Assembly: GCA_964017045.1 (NCBI GenBank)
Contig: OZ024797.1
Span: 13,299,062-13,363,061 of the forward strand
Length of the DNA stretch: 64,000 nt
Direction of reading: 5' to 3'
DNA from: Omphiscola glabra
Lineage: Eukaryota; Mollusca; Gastropoda; Lymnaeidae
Part shown: positions 53,001 to 61,779 of the stretch, piece by piece
Numbering within the stretch: position 1 is the first letter of the stretch
How the letters are laid out: each line of letters starts with the position of its first letter
Program-made: the position numbers and the translations under genes
Notes under the pieces: model-generated
The model's database searches: none
Seen by the model: only the letters and a program-made list of their open reading frames with translations
Told to the model about the DNA's origin: nothing

Positions 53001-56000
53001 ATGCTAGCGTGGCATCATTGAAATGAATGCTAGCGTGGCATCATTGAGATGAATGCTAGCGTGGCATCATTGAAATGAATGCTAGCGTGACATCATTGAG
53101 ATGAATTCTAGCGTGGCATCATTGAGATGAATGCTAGCGTGGCATCATTGAGATGAATGCTAGCGTGGCATCATTGAGATGAATGCTAGCGTGGCATCAT
53201 TGAAATGAATGCTAGCGTGGCATCATTGAGATGAATGCTAGCGTGGCATCATTGAGATGAATGCTAGCGTGGCATCATTGAGATGAATGCTAGCGTGGCA
53301 TCATTGAGATGAATGCTAGCGTGGCATCATTGAGATGAATGCTAGCGTGGCATCATTGAAATGAATGCTAGCGTGACATCATTGAGATAAATGCTAGCGT
53401 GGCATCATTGAAATGAATGCTAGCGTGGCATCCTTGAGATGAATGCTAGCGTGTCATCATTGAAATGAATGCTAGCGTGACATCATTGAGATGAATGCTA
53501 GCGTGGCATCATTGAGATGAATGCTAGCGTGGCATCATTGAGATGAATGCTAGCGTTGCATCATTGAAATGAATGCTATGGGACGTCGGGCGTTCTAATT
53601 GCAAGAAATGTTCCAACGCCAGTTCGTTTTTACTTTCAATGATTATATAAATTTGTATTTAGAAAATCGGTTTGCGTGTCAGTTTATTTAATCTGAACTC
53701 ATAATTTTAAGGTACAGGGATGGGTGAGGACATGGGCGCTCGAATGATTTTTAAAAAAAAAACAACACGCAACAGGTTTGGGGAACAAAAATGGGGAGGG
53801 GGGGAAGGAGGGTTAATGTGTCAGTCACGACCGGAAGACTCAGTCGTTTGATACAAAGCTGTCACGTGACATTTGGAGGCTGCCGTTTTTTTTTTCTTTT
53901 TCTAAACCCACGCAGTCAAAGTTGATAGTTTGTTGCCCCACATCACACCTTTGTCGCCCCACATCACACCTTTGTCGCCCCACATCAAACCTTTGTCGCC
54001 CCACATCACACCTTTGGGCCCCATAAACAAATCCCTGCACGGGTTGCACGGGACGAGTGACCTCTCTGGCTGGGCGATAAGTAATGGCATTACAAATAGA
54101 GGACTGAGTTAATTACACCGTCTTCATGGCGTCCGACAGTTTCAGAGGTCCTAATAAATTACTGAGCTCAGCTTCAACTGTGTAGACTCCGTATTTATTC
54201 TCAATGTTAAGTTCTCTTCATAGCGTCCGACAGTTTCAGAGGTCCTAATAAATTACTGAGCTCAGCTTCAATTGTGTAGACTCCATATTTACTCTCATGT
54301 TAAGTTCTTCATTTTCGTAACTGCCCACAATAGTGGTATCTGATCAGCGTTATATTAGCAAATCAAAGAATTACTAAAACAACTGTTAAGTCAAACGTTT
54401 AAATATATATTGTTATCACTCCAAAGATGTCCTGAGATCTGAACAAATATGGGGGTGTACAGAGGCGTAGCTAGAGTGTTTGGCGCCCGGGGACAAGATT
54501 CATTTTAAAGCGCCCCCTTTTCCTTTTTTTCAACTCTCAAACCCATTATTTTCATTAAAAAAAATAATACCAAAGCACATTTTGGCGCCCCTAACTAGCT
54601 GACGCCCGGGTACATCTATACCCCTTCCCCCCTACGCTACGCCTCTGGGGGTATATGCCGCCCCCCCCCCCCGCCGCCCTCCCGATGCCACCATGCCGGC
54701 AAAACCGTTGACTTCTCTTATTTCTCTGTACATTAAATCATTAAATTTGCGTCTTCTTCTTTTTTTTTTTTTTACTTGAAGATCGTAAATATCCCATTGT
54801 ACTGTTGTCGGTTTAGCGTGCAATAGCGAGCCCCAGCGTTGTTCAGCGGCATACAAGAGTACTACTGTGTCGTATTGTGATTGCCAGCGGTGCATTATTA
54901 TGTTGTTCTGTGCTGATGCACGATGATAAGCCTACTGCTCCACATGATCCGATTGACCCACCTTTGAGCAGCTGATCCTTGTCAATCGGAGGGATGGGTT
55001 CCGGGATGTAGCCTAAAATGGGAGAACAGATTACAAAAACAAATTACCGGTTTCCCCGGCAACGCCCACAACAGTTTGAAAGGTAACGCATAAAGCGTCT
55101 TTGTTGTACAACACCAGTGTTGTTTATGATCAAACTATAATACTAGAAGAGATGACACTGCGTTACCGGGGTGATAATGGAATGCATAACGCACTATTTT
55201 CCTTCCACCTGATGTTGCGAAATCTAAAAAAAAGGTTGTTTTTAAAAAAAGTGTTCTTTTGTATTTAAATAGGCGTTTAACGTGTTTTATACTCTAAGTA
55301 ATTTTTTTTAAAAATCCGCTATCTTAAAAGTATGTTTAGGAAATAGTAAATCAGACTTGACTTTTTGAAAAAGAATTGTCTATGTATGGATGTTTACGTT
55401 TATAACATCACTGGGTTGTAATCATTTTTAACTTCTATATAATGTAGACCCAACCATAGGCCCAACCATAAGCCGAACTAAAGGCCCAACCATAGGCCCA
55501 ACCATAGGCCCACCCATAGGCCCAACCATAGGCCCAACCATAGGCCCAACCATAGGCCCAACCATGGGCCCAACTATAGGCCCAACTATAGACCCAACTA
55601 TAGGCCCAACCATAGGTCCACCCTAGGCCCAACCATAGGCCCAACCATAGGCCCAACCATAGGCTCAACAATAGGTCCAAACATAGGCCCAACCTTTTTG
55701 ACGGCCCTAAACTACAAAAATAATACTTTTTTTAAAGTTTAAACATATGATTATATTCCCTTAAATAATACTATAAATATTTGCCAGTTTAAATTAAATT
55801 TCTGTAACATTGAAGGATTTTCATCTATCGGTATGTTCATTAAGACTTTACCCAAACGTGTGCCTCACCCTTAAACTATATTATCACAAAATGATAGAGT
55901 AGAGAATTATTTTATAAAATAAAAATCACGTAAAACCAACTTTCCCGTCATAAACATGTGCTCATACTTTGCCACCAACTGTATTTTGCGCAAAAGGGAA

Positions 56001-58000
56001 CCACAAATATTTTCGTATTTTTAAAGACAATCTTAAGGCATAGTTGTTCCCGTCAATTAACTGTATTATAGTGACACAGTTTAATTGTGTTGTTAAATAT
56101 TCAAGTTTTCTTTTCACGTATGCTTGGAGATAATGTTGCTGTGGCATTTCTCGTGCTGTCTAGTAATATATGGATGATAGTGTTAATAATGTCAAGCTCC
56201 TTTTATATAATATCTTAACCCTCGCATTCCGAACAAATACTTAAAATAGTTCTTTAAGGATTAAATTGGATTATTTCTCCATTTTCAAATCAGTAAAATT
56301 TCAATAAACTACTATCATTAGAGTTACCGGATATCAGTATTTTCGACCCCCTTGTCCGTAATAATTTTTGCGTCCGTTTTTGTCCGTATTTTCCACTCGT
56401 CTTCCGGCTTGCAACGACTTGCTTGCCCCCAATTCCATTTGGTTTAGCATATTTCTCCACAACGGCCGCCAGCGCAATGAATAGTTTCAGCGCCATCGTG
56501 CGCAACACTTCTCGTTAACCTAAGATTGTTGCTGCACCTGCGTGAGACCGTGTGAGACTATCTGCGCAGCACGTGCCGCGGGCTGCACGGGAGGGGTGAC
56601 TTCCGGCTTTCGTGTTACAGGGTCGTTGTCTTTGACACTTTGCCAGGAGTTTGGGTCCATAGCGCGTACTGCCCAAGCCGTCAGATGCACCTTCTGTAAA
56701 TGTGCTACTGTTACTGCTGCTTGAGTTTTCATTCGGTCTTCCCGCCACAACTGCTCCCTGTGGAGCGAGCTTTCTCTCAGGCAAACAATGTTTGGACGCC
56801 TGAGAAATCACAACACCTACTGACCACTCTGAGAGATATCTTGGTTGTTCAGTGTACCATTGATCTAACATGTCCACAGTTGTATGACATGCTTCTCGAG
56901 AATGGAAATTTATTAAAAGCTATTGGGGGATTTGCAAAATGATCACTATAGTTTGTAACAAGGATATTAAAAATCACGCACAACACTTTTTGTTTTACGT
57001 CTCCCCCTTCCTCACACCCACCCCCACCCCCTGCTACGCCTCCGGTTGCTGTGAGCCTTTGTGCCCGTACTGGGCATCCAGAAAATCTGGTAAGCTTAAC
57101 TTTAATTTTTTTTTTTAAGAAACCCATTGAGAAACAGGAAATTTTTGCCTACTGAACACAATTCATTTTCAAACTGTTTGGTACACTTTAAAATGCAGTT
57201 GATTATTTTATTTACCCGTTTTATAGACAAAGTAAGCAGTTTCACTTCCACATCGCTGATTACAATTCCCATTGCATCTGACGTCACACTCCTCATCAAG
57301 AAGCTTTATGGTATCTTTGAGTGATCCCCCACAAAAACACAGATAGCCTTCCTGTTACATGCGAGTGCCACAAATGAAAAAGAAAAGACGAATTTTATAG
57401 CATCGTCTCGACCAAGTCATTACATTTCTGAAGATTAACTCTGAAGTTTTTATGTTAAAAAATGTCATCAAATCAAATGATTTTCAGAAATAAACTCAAA
57501 TGGAATAAGGATTGAATGATTGTTTTTCTTTGTTTCTCTGTCAAAAGAGGAAGATGTTAGCGTTAGTTTAATAGATTTGTTTTAAAAAAAAGGGGGGGGG
57601 GGGTGTGAAAGTTGCATAGATGGAATACTCATAAAAGATTTTTGAATGTTATTTTTTATATTTTTTAAAAGCATTCATTAAGACGAGCGTGCTGTGTAGT
57701 CCTTAGAATAAAGACACACGCCTATATTTATCCAAAAGATGCCTCTGTCAACGACCCCCCTCCCCCCCCCCCCCTTAACACACACACACGTACAAACGCT
57801 TTGTCAAAACCTCATTGGTGAATCTGAGGAAACCAAAGAGGACACGACGGTATAGATTTGCATCTGTTTCTTTAGATGTGTACTTGGAAGAAAATGTTCA
57901 GGTTTGTAAATGTTTGAATATGTGTACGTACTCCCGAGATGACGCAACTGATGAGGAAGTCGTACCACTATTTTTTCATTCAATTCAATTATTTTACACT

Positions 58001-58031
<31 letters not shown>

Positions 58032-61000
58032 TTCATTTGCTAAATGCTTTTGGAGCGCCCCGTTTAAAAGAATTATCGAAACTTCTAATGGCTCGCTAAA
58101 TACGTATAATCGATTCTAGCGCTTTTCCTAAATAAAAGTCTTGTGTTATTGTACATAAATTCACTCACCGTTAGTCCAACATACAGAAATCTATGTTCTA
58201 AGCAACTGATGACAGGAAATAGTAGAACATGTATAACATGATGATGACAGACTCGCCTTTAGTCCAGCATAAGTTATCAGCATCTAATGACAGACCCCAC
58301 CTTTAGTCCAGTATAAGTTATCAGCATCTAATGACATACCCCACCTTTAGTCCAGTATAAGTTATCAGCAACTAATGACAGACCCACATTTAGTCCAGTA
58401 TAAGTTATCAGCATCTAATGACAGACCCCACCTTTAGTCCAGTATAAGTTATCAGCAACTAATGACAGACCCACCTTTAGTCCAGTATAAGTTATCAGCA
58501 TCTAATGACAGACCAACCTTTAGTCCAGTATAAGTTATCAGCATCTAATGACAGACCCACCTTTAGTCCAGCATAAATTATCAGCATCTCATGACAGACC
58601 CACCTTTAGTCCAGCATACATAAACCTGAGTTTCCAGCATCGGATGACACATTTTTGCACGTCGATCTTCCCGGCACTGTAGTCTTTGGCCAGCATAAGT
58701 TATCAGCATCTCATGACAGACCCACCTTTAGTCCAGCATACATAAACCTGAGTTTCCAGCATCGGATGACACATTTTTGCACGTCCATCTTCCCGGCACT
58801 GTAGTCTTTGGCCAGCATAAGTTATCAGCATCTCATGACAGACCCACCTTTAGTCCAGCATACATAAACCTGAGTTTCCAGCATCGGATGACACATTTTT
58901 GCACGTCCATCTTCCCGGCACTGTAGTCTTTGGCCAGCATAAGTTATCAGCATCTCATGACAGACCCACCTTTAGTCCAGCATACATAAACCTAAGTTTC
59001 CAGCATCGGATGACACATTTTTGCACGTCCATCTTCCCGGCACTGTAGTCTTTGGCCAGCATAAGTTATCAGCATCTCATGACAGACCCACCTTTAGTCC
59101 AGCATACATAAACCTAAGTTTCCAGCATCGGATGACACATTTTTGCACGTCCATCTTCCCGGCACTGTAGTCTTTGGCCAGGACTTTGAAATGATTCAAG
59201 CCTTTCGGTTGTCTCATGCAGCCAATGGCGGCAACTTCATACGACTGGGCTGAAAGTGTAACATAAGCGCAACAAATTGTTTTCACAAGTTCTGTGTTAG
59301 GTTAAGATAAGGCGAGTCAGCTGTTCATGCTCACGTGATACACGCCCGGGCATCTTCCGTGACGCCGTCTATTGACTGGCGTTAAGCGAGCACAGACTTG
59401 GGATTGGGTTAAACAGAAGCTACGCCCATGTACTTGCACTTAATGAAATGTGTCATGGCATTTTCAATTTTGAAACTCGTTCAAATTTAAAGTATTTCAC
59501 CACTTCAAAACAACCCCCTCCCCCCCACCCCCCACCCCCCCACGCGGGTCGTTAATATTGCAAACAAGCTGAGACATAGAATACAATTACTTTTTTTTAT
59601 TTCTTGAATCAACTCAGCTATTTTAAAAACAGTTATGATGGCTCGTAACCCTCATTATTTATTTGCTTTGGGGTTAACCCATGAGACGTTAGGGTTGACT
59701 CCGGGAGACTTTGGGGTTGACACCGGGATACTTTGAGGTTGACACCGGGAGGAGGCTTTGGGGTTGACCCATGAGATTTTGGGGTTGACACCATGAGGAG
59801 ACTTTGGGGTTGACACAGGGAGGAGACTTTGGGGTTGACACCATGAGGAGACTTTGGGGTCGACACCGGGAGGAGACTTTGGGGTTGAAACCGGGAGGAG
59901 ACTTTGGGGTTGACACCGGGATACTTTGGGGCTGAAAGCGGGATACTTTGGAAATGTATCTGGGCAAAGACTTTGGGGTTGACACCGGGAGACTTTGGGG
60001 TTGACACCAGGATACTTTGGGACTGACACAGGGAGACTTTGGGGTTGACACCGGTAGACTTTGGGGTTGACATCGGGAGACTTTGGGGTTGACACCGGGA
60101 TACTTGGGGTTGACACCGGGATACTTTGGGGTTGTCACCGAGAGGAGACTTTGGGGTTGACACCGGGATACTTTGGAGTTGTCACCGAGAGGAGACTTTG
60201 GGGTTGACACCGGGATACTTTGGAGTTGTCACCGAGAGGAGACTTTGAGGTTGACACCGGGATACTTTGAAGTTGTCACCGAGAGGAGACTTTGGGGATG
60301 ACACCGGGAGGAGACTTTGGGGTTGACACCGGGAGGAGACTTTGGGGCTGACCCCGGGAGGAGACTTTGGGGCTGACATCGGAAGACTTTGGGGTTGACA
60401 CCAGGAGGAGACTTTGGGGTTGACACCGGGAGGAGACTTTGGGGTTGACACCGGGAGGAGACTTTGGGGTTGACATCGGGAGGAGACTTTGGGGTTGACA
60501 CCGGGAGGAGACTTTGGGGTTGACCCATGAGACTTTGGGGTTGACCCATGAGACTTTGGGGTTGACCCATGAGACTTTGGGGTTGACCTATGAGACTTTG
60601 GGGTTGACACCGAGAGGAGAATTTGGGGTTGACACCGGGAGGAGATTTTGGGGTTTACACCGGGAGGAGACTTTGAGGTTGAAACCGGGAGGAGACTTTG
60701 GGGTTGACACCGGGAGGAGACTTTGGGGTTGAAACCGGGAGGAGACTTTGGGGTTGAAACCGGGATACTTTGGGGTTGACACTGGGATTCTTTGAGTTTG
60801 ACACCGGGATTCTTTGGGGTTGACACCGGGATATTTGGGGGTTGACACCGGGAGACTTTGGGGTTGACACCGGGATACTTTAGGGTTGACACTGGGATAC
60901 TTTGGGGTTGACACTGGGAGATTTTGGGGTTGACACCGGGAGACTTTGGGGTTGACACCGGGAGACCGGGTTTGGTTGAATATCATTAATGTTAAACATT

Positions 61001-61308
61001 GGTACTCTTTATCATGTTCAATTTGTATGTATACATTTTACGCACATGCTTTAAACGTTTTTTTTTTAAAAAATTGTAGATAATTTTTATTTTTTTTAAA
61101 TTGACGTTCAAGAGTAAAAGACTATATGTCTATAAATACACGCCTTTAAATATCATGCAACTTTAGCCTGAGAATATCCAATTATTATTTACTGTGGATT
61201 TTTTGGAACAAAAATATTAAAGCCTCGCATGCACTTACAATTAGATTGTGCATTGACTGCCAGGTTTCTCAGCAACAGGGCCACAACGACTGAGAGTAAA
61301 ACACTCAT
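41010..61308 (-). CDS. Gene B: single-pass membrane protein with two WSC-like domains (10-exon model)
   Basis: Ten minus-strand exons, all GT-AG and phase-compatible, join to 1191 nt (396 residues plus stop). Layout: signal peptide 1-20; WSC-like domain 1, about 27-120; linker 122-138; WSC-like domain 2, about 140-235; charged stalk 237-330; transmembrane helix about 332-354; basic tail to 396. WSC domains are Cys-rich carbohydrate-associated modules found in yeast wall sensors, kremen and polycystin-1. A cell-surface sensor or lectin-like receptor is a reasonable inference, but no named orthologue is claimed. The ORFs over its exons are too short to flag it. Additional phase 1-1 exons between 49974 and 44139 cannot be excluded. 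Confidence 0.82.
41601..41649 (-). CDS. Gene B exon 9: juxtamembrane cytoplasmic segment (residues 356-372)
   Basis: TTAAACAG acceptor phase 2, GTAAGT donor phase 0, 49 bases. Reads VKRTKEEFNETDTNFN after the joined Ser codon. Accepted because both phases fit the transmembrane exon before it and the tail exon after it. Confidence 0.76.
41822..42009 (-). mobile_element. SPIN/URR1-like hAT short element, copy 3
   Basis: 188 bases from CAGTGGCTCTAAACCTTCGT to 'ttgagagccactg', containing 'cctcatgttgtggtgacccc', 'cagccataaaattatg' and 'gatggtcttaggcgaccccc', the same blocks as 2668 and (inverted) 5259. Flanks ATCAAACG/ATCTAATG match at 6 of 8. In intron 8 of gene B. Confidence 0.82.
42102..42231 (-). 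CDS. Gene B exon 8: transmembrane helix (residues 313-355)
   Basis: ATGTCTCAG acceptor phase 1, GTAAGT donor phase 2. SSFKEGWKPKTDAEPENS leads to VGIIIAAVVCGFVIFILAFA then CYMF, a clear 22-23 residue hydrophobic helix followed by basic residues in the next exon (type I topology). The 60-codon ORF in another frame is a shadow. Confidence 0.86.
43271..43427 (+). mobile_element. 158-bp TIR element family, copy 3
   Basis: CAGACCTGTTTACTCTTACG to GGGTACACTGGTCTG with 'ggcgtacaatgtacgatttt', same orientation as 18594. Flanked by AATATAG / ATATAG. In intron 7 of gene B. Confidence 0.85.
43585..43765. mobile_element. possible short TIR element, GATGTCATTTAGG type
   Basis: AGGGATGTCATTTAGGTGGG at the left and AAATGACGCCTCTG at the right are imperfect inverted ends; the inside ('gtcgggcgcatgtccccctc') resembles the reverse of 14620-14690. 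Decayed. Confidence 0.4.
43912..44139 (-). CDS. Gene B exon 7: charged stalk (residues 237-312)
   Basis: TTGTTCACAG acceptor phase 1, GTAACT donor phase 1, 76 codons. DDNFEVKKKKFDEASLGSLS then LLAKKRARKTYNTEEEDEED and a Gly/Arg/Asp-rich end. It has no cysteine, with alternating Lys-rich and Glu/Asp-rich blocks. KKRARK is a dibasic cluster that could be a proprotein-convertase cleavage site in the ectodomain (inference). Confidence 0.8.
45187..45755. repeat. GGTGAGGCGTTAA minisatellite, about 40 units
   Basis: Short units GGTGAGGCGTTAA, GGTGGGGTGTTAA, GGTAAGGCATTAA with higher-order mixing. The plus strand is G-rich and almost C-free, and its GGTAAG and GGTGAG units are splice-donor-like words on the antisense strand of gene B. 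In intron 6 of gene B. Confidence 0.95.
46526..47949 (-). mobile_element. 5'-truncated LINE (CR1/L2-group-like) with 407-codon reverse transcriptase ORF
   Basis: The minus ORF 46726-47949 contains GVPQGSVLGPVLFTMYTRPL, the catalytic FADDTQLY box, SKLKLNDDKTE, NLGYILSNNMSL, LDYCNSLLSG, and ends HLFKLYYPD. The N-terminal fingers and the endonuclease are missing, so this is a truncated but still open copy. On the minus strand the element ends in (TAA)n at 46527-46558, the usual 3' tail of such LINEs. Because the ORF is uninterrupted, the insertion is fairly young. It lies inside intron 6 of gene B, in the same orientation. Confidence 0.93.
48129..48477. mobile_element. hAT-like element with CAGGGGTTGGGAACC termini
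   Basis: Left end CAGGGGTTGGGAACCTATGG, right end GGTTCCCGACCCCTG: inverted termini 14 of 15. Contains 'gctcgcgagccagatgtggc' near the left and its relatives near the right. A clean target duplication is not visible. Confidence 0.72.
49021..49188. repeat. 21-bp tandem array, 8 copies
   Basis: CGCCCCCAACTGGCATTCAA plus C, nearly identical copies. Gives artificial ORFs on both strands (TGIQPPP / GAVECQL). Confidence 0.95.
49291..49868. mobile_element. GC-rich 0.58-kb element, copy 2 (inverted relative to 16153)
   Basis: GTCACATGGGAAATGGTGTC then GGTGGGCCGTCGAGCG... runs co-linear with the reverse complement of 16153-16734 to its end: 'aagagacaaaccccatgtgg', 'tcctcggagacacg'. Similarity is interrupted by small indels. 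Begins directly after the 49021 array region. Confidence 0.75.
49974..50121 (-). CDS. Gene B exon 6: WSC-like domain 2, second half (residues 188-236)
   Basis: Acceptor CCCGAAAG (minus) phase 0, GTGAGT donor phase 1. GTDKCCCSNSVLGAQMTMLG then WCTIPCMADESVGCIGKRNN and KIQWATFEI. KCCCS sits where WSC domains have C-x-C-G, with Gly changed to Ser. The phase pair 0-in/1-out is the same as in exon 3, as expected if the two domains arose by duplication of a two-exon unit. Confidence 0.78.
50147..50278. repeat. 33-bp tandem repeat, 4 copies
   Basis: ATTGCATAGTCAACATGACT then ACGCCAAAG. On the coding strand it sits immediately upstream of the exon 6 acceptor of gene B. Confidence 0.9.
50684..52198. 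repeat. 21-bp satellite-like array, about 72 copies
   Basis: Unit GTGTCCAAGTTGATGAATGA plus T, with point variants. A higher-order repeat of 357 bp (17 units) is visible: the block with CCAATTTGATGAATTATG recurs at 51544 and 51901, and the TTGTTGCATGATG variant recurs 357 bases apart. Both strands are open (549 plus-strand codons of VSKLMND; 483 minus-strand codons) only because the 21-base unit contains no stop. Fills intron 5 of gene B, between the two halves of WSC domain 2. Confidence 0.97.
52552..52697 (-). CDS. Gene B exon 5: WSC-like domain 2, first half (residues 139-187)
   Basis: Acceptor ACACGACCAG (minus) phase 1, GTAAGG donor phase 0. KIGCYDQGTSARMLCPSDYL then VRMSAPLCIFYCDSVYQARF and STLA. 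IGCYD and the C-x-x-x-C pair match the WSC opening (GC-x-D ... C-x-x-x-C). The M-started ORF in this frame runs past the donor and is not the real extent. Confidence 0.82.
52903..53580. repeat. 26-bp tandem array, about 26 copies
   Basis: Unit ATGAATGCTAGCGTGGCATC plus ATTGAG/A. Every unit contains the palindrome GCTAGC, so the array is cut into ladders by a single restriction site type. In intron 4 of gene B. Confidence 0.97.
53926..54022. repeat. 20-bp tandem repeat, about 4.5 copies
   Basis: CCCCACATCACACCTTTGTC plus G, in intron 4 of gene B. Confidence 0.9.
54121..54312. repeat. Tandem duplication of about 92 bp
   Basis: 'gcgtccgacagtttcagagg' then 'tcctaataaattactgagct' and 'cagcttcaactgtgtagact' occurs twice, at 54128 and 54222. 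Confidence 0.9.
54460..54647. mobile_element. 188-bp TIR element with 8-bp target duplication
   Basis: CAGAGGCGTAGC at the left and GCTACGCCTCTG at the right are perfect 12-bp inverted repeats. Flanks GGGGTGTA / GGGGTATA match at 7 of 8. The size and duplication length suggest a hAT MITE. Same family as 11400-11732 inside. Confidence 0.82.
54962..55012 (-). CDS. Gene B exon 4: linker between WSC domains (residues 122-138)
   Basis: Acceptor CCCATTTTAG (minus), GTGGGT donor, phase 1-1, 51 bases. Reads YIPEPIPPIDKDQLLK after a joined Gly. Supported by splice sites, exact phase fit and Pro-rich spacer character. It is small enough to be skipped without frame change. Confidence 0.7.
55449..55700. 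repeat. 12-bp tandem array CCCAACCATAGG, about 20 copies
   Basis: Units CCCAACCATAGG / CCCAACTATAGG, giving artificial minus-strand ORFs (VGPMVGPM). Confidence 0.95.
56290..56945 (+). mobile_element. Possible hAT transposase C-terminal relic
   Basis: The plus frame near 56750-56940 reads LLPVERAFSQANNVWTPEKS then LLTTLRDILVVQCTIDLTC and LLKAIGGFAK. It resembles the ERxFS...R motif of the hAT C-terminal dimerisation region. Stops and frame loss upstream. In intron 3 of gene B. Identification by pattern memory only. Confidence 0.45.
57216..57351 (-). CDS. Gene B exon 3: WSC-like domain 1, second half (residues 77-121)
   Basis: Acceptor CATGTAACAG (minus) phase 0, GTAAAT donor phase 1. EGYLCFCGGSLKDTIKLLDE then ECDVRCNGNCNQRCGSETAY and FVYK. 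The C-F-C-G motif followed by a C-x-x-x-C-x-G-N-x-x-x-x-C-G cluster and an aromatic beta strand is the canonical end of a WSC domain. Confidence 0.86.
58249..58600. repeat. 43-58-bp tandem repeats derived from the WSC exon 2 donor region
   Basis: 'cctttagtccagtataagtt' then 'atcagcatctaatgacagac' repeated about eight times. On the minus strand each unit carries GGACTAAAG|GTGGG, the end of gene B exon 2 with its donor. Older and more degenerate than the 122-bp units at 58600-59091. Confidence 0.88.
58600..59091 (-). repeat. 122-bp tandem copies of the 3' part of WSC exon 2 plus donor (4 copies)
   Basis: GGCCAG landmarks at 58688, 58810, 58932, 59054 and 59176 are spaced exactly 122 bases. Each unit is the last 90 bases of gene B exon 2 (30 codons, from CTGGCCAAAGAC to GGACTAAAG), the GTGGGT donor, and about 26 bases of intron. 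The exon's acceptor and first 68 bases are not copied. Copies are nearly identical, so the expansion is recent. Confidence 0.93.
59092..59249 (-). CDS. Gene B exon 2: WSC-like domain 1, first half (residues 24-76)
   Basis: Acceptor TACACTTTCAG (minus) phase 1, GTGGGT donor phase 0, 158 bases. SYEVAAIGCMRQPKGLNHFK then VLAKDYSAGKMDVQKCVIRC and FMYAGLK. Matches the WSC opening: GC, a Met-x-x-x-x-C-x-x-x-C helix, then the YAG-L strand. Its 3' 90 bases are duplicated in tandem immediately downstream. Confidence 0.87.
59655..60968. repeat. 21/24-bp tandem array, about 55 copies
   Basis: Units GACTTTGGGGTTGACACCGG then GAGGA (long) or GA/GATA (short), in mixed order, with a run of 'acccatgagactttggggtt' at 60520-60600. 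Minus-strand shadow ORFs up to 258 codons (NPKVSRCQPQSLPVSTPKSP) come from it. In intron 1 of gene B. Confidence 0.96.
61239..61308 (-). CDS. Gene B exon 1: signal peptide (residues 1-23)
   Basis: ATG at 61308-61306 in good context (A at -3). MSVLLSVVVALLLRNLAVNA then QSN: hydrophobic core and an A-x-A-like cleavage region (VNA). Donor GTAAGT in phase 1, joining to exon 2 as Ser. The next upstream stretch contains no in-frame ATG that I can see. Confidence 0.82.
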
Positions 61309-61779
61309 TCTGTCAGCACCTTGCGTTCTAGCTCCCTCACGAACAGTTGATAAGCAACAGCCATTCTGGGGGGAAAAAAATAAAAATTTTATAATGACTG
61401 ACTAAAATCAAGGAAGTACAATCGACAAACGTTGTTTAATATCATATAAGAATATGAATGTAATTTTTTTTTGTCGTTATGTGAAATCAACATCTCCATT
61501 CTCTCCCGCAAGGACTATCAAATGGCATTCTCAAATACAGACAGAAATTGAAAATTCCTCGAAACATTTTTTTTTACAAAGTAGTCATGGCTTTATGTAC
61601 AAGTTTTAGTTAATTTAACTTAGCTGTGTGAATTCAAGACAAACAAAAAAATTATAATTTTTCAACAAAGAAGATGAATTTGATCTCGACATATTTAAAT
61701 AAGCATAACTTTTGTGTTAGAAAATAAAATAGTCTTCCTTTTCACACAATGCCACCGACGTTTAACAGAAAATCTTAAA

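Noticed and set aside
53840..54090. ORFs over CCCCACATCACACC repeats
   Set aside because: Short tandem repeat artefact.
57815..58006. 63-codon plus-strand ORF
   Set aside because: Ends in the poly-A run, no motif, and lies in an intron of gene B on the opposite strand.
59633..60986. Pro/Ser-rich minus-strand ORFs up to 258 codons resembling a repetitive structural protein
   Set aside because: Three frames of the same array are all open, which is expected of the 21/24-bp repeat and not of a gene; no signal peptide or flanking exon in frame.
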